A stretch of 64,000 nucleotides of DNA from Rubrivivax sp. (GTDB taxonomy: Bacteria > Pseudomonadota > Gammaproteobacteria > Burkholderiales > Burkholderiaceae_C), in NCBI GenBank assembly GCA_019635315.1, contig JAHBZT010000002.1:744001-808000 (forward strand), written 5' to 3'. Shown here piece by piece: positions 42,719 to 50,643 of the stretch; position 1 is the stretch's first letter; each line of letters begins with the position of its first letter. The notes below the pieces were generated by a model. The model saw nothing but the letters and a program-made list of their open reading frames with translations. It did no database searches and had not been told where the DNA came from. A program made the translations under genes and the position numbers.

Positions 42719-44174
42719 CGACCTCACCCTGGGTTGGCACGTGACCGGCGGCTTCCTCCGCCAGCGTCGCCTCGAGTGCGGCCAGCGCGCCGGTCGCCAG
42801 GTGCTCGCCCTCGGCCTCGGAGATCACGTAGGGCGGCATCGCATACAGCGTGGTGCCGATCGGGCGCAGCAGCACTCCTTGCTCGAGCGCGTGGCGAGCA
42901 TAGCGGCGCGCGAAGTCGGGCAAGCTGCTCGCCACGTCCCACGCGAAGATCATCCCCTGCCGGCGTGCATGGCGCACCCTGGGGTGCATCGACAGCGGCT
43001 CGAACAGCGCGGCAAGGCGCGCGGCGGTGACAACGTTGCTGCGCAGCGCATCGGTCTGCTCGAACAGGTCCAGCGTGGCCAGCGCGGCGCGGCAGGCCAG
43101 CGGGTTGCCGGTGTAGCTGTGCGAATGCAAGAAACCGCGCGCCACCGCATCGTCGTAGAAGGCGGCGTAGATCGCATCGGTGCTCAGCACGACCGAGAGC
43201 GGCAGCGTGCCGCCGGTCAGGCCCTTGGACAGACACAGCAGGTCGGGCCGGATGCCGGCCTGCTGGTGCGCGAACAGCGTGCCGGTGCGGCCGAAGCCGA
43301 CCGCAATCTCGTCCAGCACCAGGTGCACCTGGTAACGGTCGCAGAGTTCACGGGCGCGCTGCAGGTAACGCGGGTGGTGCATGGCCATGCCGGCGGCGCA
43401 TTGCACCAAAGGCTCGACGATCAGCGCGGCGGTCTGCGCGTGGTGCGCGGCCAACCAGTCGGCCAGCGCGGCCGCGGCACGCTCGGCCGCTGCGGCGGCG
43501 TCCTCGCCGTCGACGGCCGCGCGCGCATCGGGGCTCGGCACCGTCGCAGCCAGGCGCAGCAGCGGCGCGTAGGCCTCGCGGAACAAGGCGATGTCGGTCA
43601 CCGCCAGCGCGCCGACGGTTTCGCCGTGATAACCGCCGGCCACGCCGACGAAACGGCATTTGGCCGGCCGGCCGGCGTTGCGCCAGTGGTGCGCGCTCAT
43701 CTTCAGCGCGATCTCGACGGCCGAGGCCCCGTCGCTGGCGTAGAAGGCGTGGCCAAGGCCGGTCAATGCGGCCAGACGTTCGGACAGCCGCACCACCGGC
43801 GCGTGCGTGAAGCCGGCCAGCAGCACGTGGTCCAGCTGGTCCAGCTGTTCGACCAGCGCGGCGCGGATCGCCGGGTGGTTGTGGCCGAACAGGTTCACCC
43901 ACCAGGAGCTGATGCCGTCGAGCAGGCGCCGGCCTTCGAAGTCGTGCAGCCAGACTCCCTCGGCGCGAGCGATCGGGACCAGCGGCTGCGCGGCGCCGTC
44001 GGCCGCGTGCAGCTTCATCTGCGTGCAGGGATGCCAGACCGCCGCCAGGCTGCGGCGCCGCCAGTCCTCGTTCAGGCCCGTCAGCGGGCCGACGTTTGGC
44101 GCGCCATCGGGCCCCGTGACGGAGCCGGCCAGCGCCGAACTCGGTCGCGCGGGACGCTCAGCCTTGGGGTACAT
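42708..44174 (-). CDS. bioA: Adenosylmethionine-8-amino-7-oxononanoate aminotransferase
   Basis: The 488-aa PLP aminotransferase uses S-adenosylmethionine as amino donor to make DAPA. Motifs are VWHPCTQMKLH near residue 47, the substrate loop GISSWWVNLFGHNHP near 88, the Asp in LVLDEIAVGFGRTGTLF near 284 and the PLP lysine in LLCLSKGLTGGTLPLS near 316. An extra N-terminal extension of about 40 residues (MYPKAERPARPSSALAGSVT) is longer than usual; the true start may lie further in, but no good alternative start is near. Its start overlaps the 3' end of the TauD-like gene by 17 nt, which ties the two together. Confidence 0.95.
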   Translation of the reverse strand: MYPKAERPARPSSALAGSVTGPDGAPNVGPLTGLNEDWRRRSLAAVWHPCTQMKLHAADGAAQPLVPIARAEGVWLHDFEGRRLLDGISSWWVNLFGHNHPAIRAALVEQLDQLDHVLLAGFTHAPVVRLSERLAALTGLGHAFYASDGASAVEIALKMSAHHWRNAGRPAKCRFVGVAGGYHGETVGALAVTDIALFREAYAPLLRLAATVPSPDARAAVDGEDAAAAAERAAAALADWLAAHHAQTAALIVEPLVQCAAGMAMHHPRYLQRARELCDRYQVHLVLDEIAVGFGRTGTLFAHQQAGIRPDLLCLSKGLTGGTLPLSVVLSTDAIYAAFYDDAVARGFLHSHSYTGNPLACRAALATLDLFEQTDALRSNVVTAARLAALFEPLSMHPRVRHARRQGMIFAWDVASSLPDFARRYARHALEQGVLLRPIGTTLYAMPPYVISEAEGEHLATGALAALEATLAEEAAGHVPTQGEVDGV

Positions 44175-44997
44175 CGCCTTCCAGCGTGATGCGGTGCATC
44201 ACGCGGCGGTGCCCGTGATAGTCGTTGATGGGGTAGTGCTGCACGCAGCGGTTGTCCCACAACGCGAGCGAGCCTTCCTGCCAGCGAAAGCGGCAGGTGA
44301 ATTCCTCCTTCTTCTGATGCTCGAAGAGGAAGGCCAGCAATGGCGCGCTCTCGGCTTCGGTCATGCCGGCAAAGCGCACCGTGTGGCCGGCGTTCATGTA
44401 CAGCGCGCGCCGGCCGGTCTCGGGGTGTACACGCACCGCCGGGTGCACGGCCTCGTAGCTGCGCTGCTCGCCGCGGCCACCTTCCGCGATGCGGTCTTCA
44501 CGGGTGCGCGAGGTGTCGGCCTTGTCCGAACTGTTCACGCAGCCCAGGGTCGCCAGCAGGCGCTTCATGCCGTCCGACAAGGCCTCGTAGGCCGCCACCT
44601 GGCTGGCAAACAAGGTGTCGCCGCCCTGCGGAGGCACCTCGCGCGCCAGCAGCAGGGTGGCCATCGGAGGCCGCTCGAGATAGGCTGTGTCGGTGTGCCA
44701 GACACCGCCGAAGTTGACCCTCTCGTGCGCGAGCTTCTTGACTTCGATGATCGTGGGGTAGCCCGCGATGCCACTGACGAAGGGGTACTCCACCGGCGTA
44801 CCGATGGTGTGGGCAAACGCCAGGAACCGGTCCGGCGTCAGTGGCTGGTCGCGCAGGAACACGACACCGTTCTCGAGCCAGATGCGGCGCACTGCAGCGC
44901 ACTGTTCGGCAGACAAGGGTTGACGCAGATCGATGCCGGAGATCTCGGCGCCGATGGCGCCGGCAAGGCGGGCCACGCGCATGGCGGCTGGATTCAT
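44158..44997 (-). CDS. TauD/TfdA-family 2-oxoglutarate dioxygenase in the biotin operon
   Basis: The 279-aa Fe(II)/2-oxoglutarate oxygenase has the HxD of the metal triad in GGVWHTDTAYLERPP near residue 101 and the second His in RRVMHRITLEGD near 271; the Arg in the same segment would bind 2-oxoglutarate. The family hydroxylates taurine, 2,4-D, alkyl sulfates and various carboxylates. It overlaps the sensor kinase gene by 4 nt and bioA by 17 nt, so it is part of the biotin operon. A role in making a pimelate precursor or in salvage is possible, but I know of no described case, and specificity cannot be seen. Confidence 0.85.
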   Translation of the reverse strand: MNPAAMRVARLAGAIGAEISGIDLRQPLSAEQCAAVRRIWLENGVVFLRDQPLTPDRFLAFAHTIGTPVEYPFVSGIAGYPTIIEVKKLAHERVNFGGVWHTDTAYLERPPMATLLLAREVPPQGGDTLFASQVAAYEALSDGMKRLLATLGCVNSSDKADTSRTREDRIAEGGRGEQRSYEAVHPAVRVHPETGRRALYMNAGHTVRFAGMTEAESAPLLAFLFEHQKKEEFTCRFRWQEGSLALWDNRCVQHYPINDYHGHRRVMHRITLEGDVPQG

Positions 44998-46913
44998 CGC
45001 AGAACCTCCATGCGCTCTGCCACTGCGCGAAGAATCGCGCGCTCGAGTTTGCGCGGCTCGATCGGCTTGACGACGAAGTCGTTCATTCCGGCAGCCATCG
45101 CCTCGGCCCGCTCAGCGGCGAAGGCAACCGCGGACAAGCCGATGATCGGCAACTCGAACCGGTTGTGCTCCATACGCAGCAGCCGCGTCGCTACCAGCCC
45201 CCCCATCACGGGCATCTGCAGGTCCATCAGCACGAGATCGATGGCGCGCCCTCGTGCAGCGTGCTCCCGAACGGCCCGCAGCGCCAGCCGGCCGTCTGCC
45301 GCTTGAACCACACGCGCGCCGCGCTGCTCGAGCAGGGCCACGCAGATCATCATGTTGACGTCGTTGTCCTCCACCACAAGAACGTTCAGGTCGGCGAGTG
45401 CGGCGGCGTCGAGCCCGGCGAAGTCGGACGCCGAAGGCGGGCGCGCGGACGGTGGCAAGGGCAACTCGGCCCAGAAGACGCTTCCCTGCCCGGGCACGCT
45501 GTCCGCGCCGACGGCTCCGCCCATCAGGGCAGCCAGTTCGCGGCAGATGGACAGACCCAACCCCGTGCCGCCGAAGCGGCGTGTTGTGGATTCGTCGGCC
45601 TGGCTGAACGGCAAGAACAGCCGTTGACGGGTCGCGTCGTCAAAGCCGGGTCCGGTGTCGTGTACCGCCAGCCGCACGTTCGATCCGGCGGCCCGCCCGA
45701 TGCGGATCTGCACCGAGCCTGTGGTGGTGAACTTCAGCGCATTGTTGATGAAGTTGGCCAGGATCTGGCGCACCCGCAGCGGGTCGCCCTCGACCACTGC
45801 GGGAACCCCAGGGTCGATGTGGAGGCCGAAGTCGAGTTCGCTCGCGCGCGACAGAACGCTGAACGAGCGGTGCAGCGACCGCGCCAGATGATGCAGGTCC
45901 ATGGGCTTGACGTCGATGTCGAGCCGCCCCGCCTCGATCTTGGAGAGGTCGAGAATGTCGGAGACGATGGACGACAGGCCCTGGGCGCTGTCGGCCATCA
46001 GGTCGAGGTACTCGCGTCGGCGCTGCCGGCTGCCCGCACCCTGCTGCAGCAGGCGCGCCAGACCGAGCAGGGCGTTCAGCGGTGTGCGCAGTTCATGGCT
46101 CATGTTGGCAAGGAACTGGCTCTTGGCGTGACTGGCCTCCTCGGCGCGGCTGCGCGACGCCTCGAGGTGGCGCGTCAGCTGGATGCGCTCGGTGATGTCC
46201 TCGCAGATCCACAAGGTCCCCCCGTCGGCGCCGCGCTCGGGCTCCACCGCCTGGGCCAGCAGGCGCAGTGCACACGCCGTGCCGTCGGGCCGGACCATGT
46301 CGGGCAACTCCAGCTCCACCGGCTCGCCGCGGGCCAGGCTCGGGCCGACTCGGCGCCCGATGTCCGCGTAGAGCTCAGCGCTGGGCCACACCACGCGACC
46401 GGGCTGCCCGGCCAGGCGGCCCGGCACCCAGCCGAAGATGCGGTCGAAGGCCGGGTTGGTGTGAATGAAGATGCGGTTGCGGGTCAGCGCGATGCCCACC
46501 GGCACGTGCTTGAACATCAGCTCGTGCTCCAACCGCACTGGCCCGACGTCGCGACGCCGGCAGGTGATGAGCTGCAGGTAGCTCACCCCGCCGCCGGCAC
46601 GCAGGACCGTGGCCCGGGCCGGCGAGCGCAGGCTGCTGCCGTCGCGCGTCCGTACGGCGATCACGTGCTCCACCACGCCGCCGGCGGCCGTGTCGGCGAT
46701 GAATCGCTCCATCGCGGCGACGTCGGGCCACCATCCGCCCTCCAGGGGTGTGCGGCCGATCACCTCCTGCGGGGCGTAGGCCAGCGTATCGAAGAACACC
46801 CCATTCACGTGGACCAGGCGGCGCGAAGGCAACTCGATCAGGACCGCTGCTTCTTTCAACAGCGACGTGGTGCTGGCAAACACCCTGACCAGTTCCGGGA
46901 CCGTGTCGCTCAC
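44994..46913 (-). CDS. Hybrid sensor histidine kinase (PAS-PAS-HK-REC)
   Basis: The 639-aa cytosolic protein has two PAS modules (residues about 20-130 and 135-250, the latter with NPAFDRIFGWVPGRLAGQ), a HisKA dimerisation helix with the phosphorylated His in FLANMSHELRTPLNALLGLA near 280, an HATPase domain (NFINNALKFT, DTGPGF, GGTGLGLSICRELAALMGG) and a receiver domain at about 515-630 with phospho-acceptor Asp in LVLMDLQMPVMGG. No transmembrane segment is seen. The stop overlaps the TauD-like gene by 4 nt, so a sensor kinase heads the biotin operon. No separate response regulator is nearby. Confidence 0.9.
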   Translation of the reverse strand: MSDTVPELVRVFASTTSLLKEAAVLIELPSRRLVHVNGVFFDTLAYAPQEVIGRTPLEGGWWPDVAAMERFIADTAAGGVVEHVIAVRTRDGSSLRSPARATVLRAGGGVSYLQLITCRRRDVGPVRLEHELMFKHVPVGIALTRNRIFIHTNPAFDRIFGWVPGRLAGQPGRVVWPSAELYADIGRRVGPSLARGEPVELELPDMVRPDGTACALRLLAQAVEPERGADGGTLWICEDITERIQLTRHLEASRSRAEEASHAKSQFLANMSHELRTPLNALLGLARLLQQGAGSRQRRREYLDLMADSAQGLSSIVSDILDLSKIEAGRLDIDVKPMDLHHLARSLHRSFSVLSRASELDFGLHIDPGVPAVVEGDPLRVRQILANFINNALKFTTTGSVQIRIGRAAGSNVRLAVHDTGPGFDDATRQRLFLPFSQADESTTRRFGGTGLGLSICRELAALMGGAVGADSVPGQGSVFWAELPLPPSARPPSASDFAGLDAAALADLNVLVVEDNDVNMMICVALLEQRGARVVQAADGRLALRAVREHAARGRAIDLVLMDLQMPVMGGLVATRLLRMEHNRFELPIIGLSAVAFAAERAEAMAAGMNDFVVKPIEPRKLERAILRAVAERMEVLR

Positions 46914-46953
46914 TGGGGATGCACCGTGTCAAAACGGCGGTCGGCAAACGCTG

Positions 46954-48186
46954 CTACAGCCCGCCGCGCCCGGCCAGCAACTGGCGAGCGATGGTGCGGC
47001 GCTGGATCTCGGCAGTGCCGTCGGGGATGCGCATCACGCGGGCAAAGCGGTAGCCTTCCTCGATGCGCAACTCGTTGGTCAGGCCCATGGCGCCATGCAC
47101 CTGGATGCTGCGGTCCATCACCCGGCCCAGCATCTCGGTGGAAAACGCCTTGACCATGCTGACCTGCGCGGTGGCCGGCTGGCCCTGATCGATGCGCCAG
47201 GCGCAGTTCTGGATCATCGACTTGGCGGCGTAGATGTCCATGGCGCTGTCGGCCAGCATGAACTGCACCGCCTGATGCTCGGCGATCGGCACGCCCGAGG
47301 TCTTGCGCACCTTGGCATATTCGATGGCCTGGTCCAGCGCCCAGCGCGCCAAGCCCAGGCAGGTGGCGGCCATGCCCATGCGGCCGGCGTTGACCCCGTC
47401 CATCGCCACCGCGAGGCCGCGGCCGACGGCACCCAGGCGGTGATCGTCGGGCACGCGGACGTTGTCCAGCACCACCACGCCGGTGTCACCGCCCAGGTGG
47501 CCGACGGTGTTGATCAGTCGCGGCACGCTGAAACCCGGCGTGTGCGTGTCGACGAAGAAGCCGGTGACGCCACCCTTGTGCTGCGCTGCGGCCTCGGGGT
47601 CGGTCAGCGCGAACACCATCGCGTGGTCGGCATATGGCGAGTTGGTGATCCACTGCTTTGTGCCATTGAGAACCCAGTGCTCGCCGTCGCGTACGGCGCG
47701 GGTCTTCATCGCAAACACGTCGGACCCGGCGTCGGGCTCGCTGAGCGCAAAGCACAGCGTCTTCTCGCCGCTGGCGATGCCGTCTCGGTAGCGCTCGAAG
47801 ACGCCGGCGTCCAGGTGGCGCAGCACCGGCGACAGGCCGTTGGTGAACGGCGATGGCAGCACCACGGTCTGGACCAGCGGATGCCCCGGCCCGAAGCGGT
47901 GGTTGATGGACTCCTGCACATGGGCCATCACCTGCGCGCCCTGGCCGGCGCCGCCGAGCTTCTCGTCGCCGAACAGGTTGTAGTAGCCGAGTTCGGCCGA
48001 GCGCATGCGCACTTGGCGGCGCAGCGCCAGCGCCTCGGGCACGTAGCGGCCGTCGGCCTGGAACAGGGTCCGCTCGCTGCCCAGCACCGCGTGGTGCTTG
48101 GCTTCCAGCGGCAGCACCTCGCGTTCGATGAAACGCAGCAGGGCCTCGGCAATGGCCGTGGTGTCGGGCTCGATGTCGAAATTCAT
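46954..48186 (-). CDS. Acyl-CoA dehydrogenase in the DUF35/thiolase operon
   Basis: The 410-aa protein has the middle-domain motifs FALSEPDAGSDVFAMKTRAV and LNGTKQWITNSPYADHAMVF and the C-terminal HGAMGLTNELRIEEGYRFAR with MRIPDGTAEIQRRTIARQLL. At the position of the MCAD catalytic glutamate an Asp occurs (IPDGTAEIQ), and the helix that carries the base in isovaleryl-type enzymes reads DGVNAGRMG, with Gly in place of Glu. Either the Asp is the base or the activity is weak. The extended N-terminal part (residues 1-60) matches ACAD10/11-like enzymes. Its start overlaps the DUF35 stop by 4 nt. Confidence 0.88.
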   Translation of the reverse strand: MNFDIEPDTTAIAEALLRFIEREVLPLEAKHHAVLGSERTLFQADGRYVPEALALRRQVRMRSAELGYYNLFGDEKLGGAGQGAQVMAHVQESINHRFGPGHPLVQTVVLPSPFTNGLSPVLRHLDAGVFERYRDGIASGEKTLCFALSEPDAGSDVFAMKTRAVRDGEHWVLNGTKQWITNSPYADHAMVFALTDPEAAAQHKGGVTGFFVDTHTPGFSVPRLINTVGHLGGDTGVVVLDNVRVPDDHRLGAVGRGLAVAMDGVNAGRMGMAATCLGLARWALDQAIEYAKVRKTSGVPIAEHQAVQFMLADSAMDIYAAKSMIQNCAWRIDQGQPATAQVSMVKAFSTEMLGRVMDRSIQVHGAMGLTNELRIEEGYRFARVMRIPDGTAEIQRRTIARQLLAGRGGL

Positions 48187-48596
48187 GCCGGATCTCGGGC
48201 CAGCCTGAACTTGGGCAGCGTGATGTCGTCGGTGACGGCATCGAAATGCACTGCCACCCGCTGGCCGATGCGCACCGCCTCGACATCGTCGATGACGATG
48301 TTAGTCAGCATGCGCGCACCCTCGTCGAGGTCGATCACGGCCACCACGTAGGGCGCGTCGGCCTTGAAGGCCGGGCCGGCCGGACGCCGGGCGATGGTGA
48401 AGCTGTAGATGCTGCCGGTGCCACGCGCATCCGACCATTCGAGCGCGTCGGAGTGGCAATGCGGGCACAGCGCGCGCGGATAGAAGTGGTGCCGTCCGCA
48501 ATCGCGGCAGTACTTGAGGATCAGGCGCTTGTCCTTCAGCGCCGACCAGTAAGGTGCGCTTTCGGGGTCGACAACGGGCAGGGGCTTGTCGTACAT
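48183..48596 (-). CDS. DUF35 OB-fold protein with zinc ribbon (ChsH2-like)
   Basis: The 137-aa protein has a rubredoxin-like zinc ribbon (KYCRDCGRHHFYPRALCPHC, residues about 27-46) followed by an OB-fold (SIYSFTIARRPAG, VAVIDLDEGARMLTNI). This is the partner fold of thiolase-like proteins; in cholesterol degradation the DUF35 part of ChsH2 pairs with Ltp2 to form the aldolase. Here it lies 15 nt after the thiolase-like gene, so they likely form a complex. It has no catalytic residues of its own and should hold the acyl-CoA. Confidence 0.88.
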   Translation of the reverse strand: MYDKPLPVVDPESAPYWSALKDKRLILKYCRDCGRHHFYPRALCPHCHSDALEWSDARGTGSIYSFTIARRPAGPAFKADAPYVVAVIDLDEGARMLTNIVIDDVEAVRIGQRVAVHFDAVTDDITLPKFRLARDPA

Positions 48597-48611
48597 GGTG
48601 GTCGTCGCTGC

Positions 48612-49781
48612 TCAGCGGGTGGAAAGGATGCAGGTGGCGCCGCTGGACAGCGTGCCGCCGGTGCCGTGGACGAGGGCGGTGACCGCGTCCTCGATCTGGC
48701 GCTCGCCGCACTCGCCGCGCAGCTGGCGCACGGCTTCGATCAGCAGGAAGATGCCGTACATGCCCGGGTGGGCATAGGAGAGTCCGCCGCCGTTGGTGTT
48801 CAGCGGGAACGGGCCACCCGGCGCCGTGCGCTGGCCGGCAACGAAGGCCCCGCCCTCCCCGCGCTGGCAAAAGCCCAGGGCCTCGAGCGTGAGCAGCACG
48901 GTGATGGTGAACGAGTCGTAGAGCTCGACCACGTCGATCGCATCGTGGCCGATGCCGGCCATCGCGAAGGCCTCGTGTCCGGCCACCTCGGCGGCCGTCA
49001 GGCGCGCCAGGTCGGGCATCGCGGCTATCGTCCAGTGGGTGTGCGCCTCGCCGTAGCCGCGCACGTGCACGGCCTTGCGGCCCAGCGCCTTGGCGTGCGC
49101 CGCGCTGGTCATGACGATGGCGCCGCCGCCGTCGGTGACCAGGCAGGCGTCCAGCAGGTGCAAGGGGTCCGAGATCATCGGGCTGTTCAGCACGTCGTCG
49201 ATCGAAAGCGGCCCGCGGTTCGTCGCACCCGGGTTCAGCGCCGCCCACTTGCGCGTGGCCACGGCAATCTCGGCCAGGTGTTCCGAGGTGGTGCCGAACT
49301 CGTGCATGTGGCGCATCGCCGCCAGCGCGTAGCCCCCAACGGGCGTGGGCATGCCCCAGGGTGTCTCGTATTGCATGGTCAGCACGGAGGGCCGCCCAGC
49401 CAGGTTGCGGCTGGCTTCGCTGCGCTGCAGGCTGCCGTAGGTGATCAGCGCCACCTCACAGCGCCCGGCCTCGATGGCCATGGCCGCGTGTGCGACATGG
49501 GCCTCGAAAGCCGAGCCTCCGATGTTGGTGCCGTCGACGAAGCGCGGCACGATGCCCAGGTACTCGGACAGCGTGACCGTGGCCAGCTGCCCGGGCCCGG
49601 GCACCCCCCACATGCCGGCCGCGAGCAGGCCGTCGACCTCGCGCATCGGGATGCCGGCGTCGACCAGCGCGTCGCGCGCTGCCAGTGCCTGCAGTTGCAG
49701 CACCGACATCGGCGTCAGTACCTTGCCGTCCTTCAACGCGACGTCGGCGACACCGACGATCACGGCTTCGGGTTTTGCCAT
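48612..49781 (-). CDS. Thiolase-like protein of the SCP-x/Ltp2 class
   Basis: The 389-aa thiolase-fold protein reads AKPEAVIVGVADVALKDGKV at its start. The position of the nucleophilic Cys has the sequence DGTNIGGSAFEAHVAHAAMA, with Ser/Ala and no Cys, so a normal thiolase reaction is unlikely. Conserved His is in NGGGLSYAHPGMYG and near VELYDSFTITVLL. The same change is found in Ltp2-type retro-aldolases, which use a DUF35 partner; that partner is encoded next. It is divergent from an SDR gene, with the regulon operator in between. I chose ATG 49781 over upstream in-frame starts. Confidence 0.86.
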   Translation of the reverse strand: MAKPEAVIVGVADVALKDGKVLTPMSVLQLQALAARDALVDAGIPMREVDGLLAAGMWGVPGPGQLATVTLSEYLGIVPRFVDGTNIGGSAFEAHVAHAAMAIEAGRCEVALITYGSLQRSEASRNLAGRPSVLTMQYETPWGMPTPVGGYALAAMRHMHEFGTTSEHLAEIAVATRKWAALNPGATNRGPLSIDDVLNSPMISDPLHLLDACLVTDGGGAIVMTSAAHAKALGRKAVHVRGYGEAHTHWTIAAMPDLARLTAAEVAGHEAFAMAGIGHDAIDVVELYDSFTITVLLTLEALGFCQRGEGGAFVAGQRTAPGGPFPLNTNGGGLSYAHPGMYGIFLLIEAVRQLRGECGERQIEDAVTALVHGTGGTLSSGATCILSTR

Positions 49782-49813
49782 CGACCTCAAACTCCTCGAC
49801 AATGCCATTGAGC

Positions 49814-49827
49814 CAAACAACCGTTAG
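49814..49827 (+). promoter_or_regulatory. Operator between the thiolase-like and SDR genes
   Basis: CAAACAACCGTTAG is one of the five copies of the 14-bp dyad, with the exact right half CGTTAG. It lies in the 65-nt divergent region, 32 nt from one start and 19 nt from the other, and could repress both operons. Confidence 0.6.
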
Positions 49828-49846
49828 GTCGCACGATAGGACGAAC

Positions 49847-50635
49847 ATGCAAACTCTTCAAGATCGGATTGCCCTCATCACCGGTGCCACGGCCTATATC
49901 GGCCGCGCTGCAGCGCAGGAACTGGCGCGCCGCGGCGCCCATGTCATCGTCAACGGCCGCAACGCCCACAGCGGTCAGGCCGTGGTCGAAGAGATCCAGA
50001 GCGCCGGCGGCCGCGCCGAGTTCGAAGCCGCCGATCTGACGGACCGCGAGGCGGTGCGGGCGATGGTCGGGCGCATCGTGCAGCGCCACGGCCGGCTCGA
50101 CGTGCTGGTGGCCAGCGGCGCCGGCGCCAGCAGCGATTCCCTGGCCTTCAAGTTGTTCATGGAGATGGAAGAGGCCGACTTCGAGACCTACATCCGTTCG
50201 CACTGGTTGACGCGCGCGCACGCCATCCAGGCCGCGGCGGCGGCGATGCGCGCGCAGCGCCACGGCAAGATCGTGGCCATCGGCACGGATGCCGGGCGCG
50301 TGGCCACGGTGGGCGAGTCCTTCATCGGCGGCGCCACGGGCGGCATGATGCAGATGTGCCGCGTGCTGGCTCGCGAACTCGGGCGCGACGGCATCCGCAT
50401 CAACGCCGTGGCGATGAGCTACATCTGGGACGCCGAACCGCGTTGGGACGGCGGCTCGCCGGCGCTGGCCGGTGCGCACGGCCAAGGGATGATCGACAAC
50501 CTGAGAAAGCGCATGCTGTTTCCGGTGCACTGCGCCGACATTGCCCAGGCCGCGGCGTTTTTCGCCGGCCCGGAGTCCGATGCCATCACCGGCCAGACGC
50601 TGAGCGTCAACGGCGGGCTGAGCACACCGGGCTGA
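49847..50635 (+). CDS. SDR-family protein with altered active site
   Basis: The 262-aa Rossmann-fold protein has the cofactor loop LITGATAYIGRAAAQELARR, a divergent NAG region (VASGAGASSDSLAF) and the C-terminal TGQTLSVNGGLSTPG. The YxxxK active site is not present: where it should occur the sequence reads GESFIGGATGGMMQM, with Ile and Thr instead of Tyr and Lys. The catalytic Ser is also changed (AIGTDAG). The protein may bind NAD(P) or an acyl-CoA without typical oxidoreductase activity. It is transcribed divergently from the thiolase-like gene under a shared operator, and its stop is 8 nt from the convergent acyl-CoA synthetase. Confidence 0.82.
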   Translation: MQTLQDRIALITGATAYIGRAAAQELARRGAHVIVNGRNAHSGQAVVEEIQSAGGRAEFEAADLTDREAVRAMVGRIVQRHGRLDVLVASGAGASSDSLAFKLFMEMEEADFETYIRSHWLTRAHAIQAAAAAMRAQRHGKIVAIGTDAGRVATVGESFIGGATGGMMQMCRVLARELGRDGIRINAVAMSYIWDAEPRWDGGSPALAGAHGQGMIDNLRKRMLFPVHCADIAQAAAFFAGPESDAITGQTLSVNGGLSTPG

Positions 50636-50643
50636 CATGGCCG

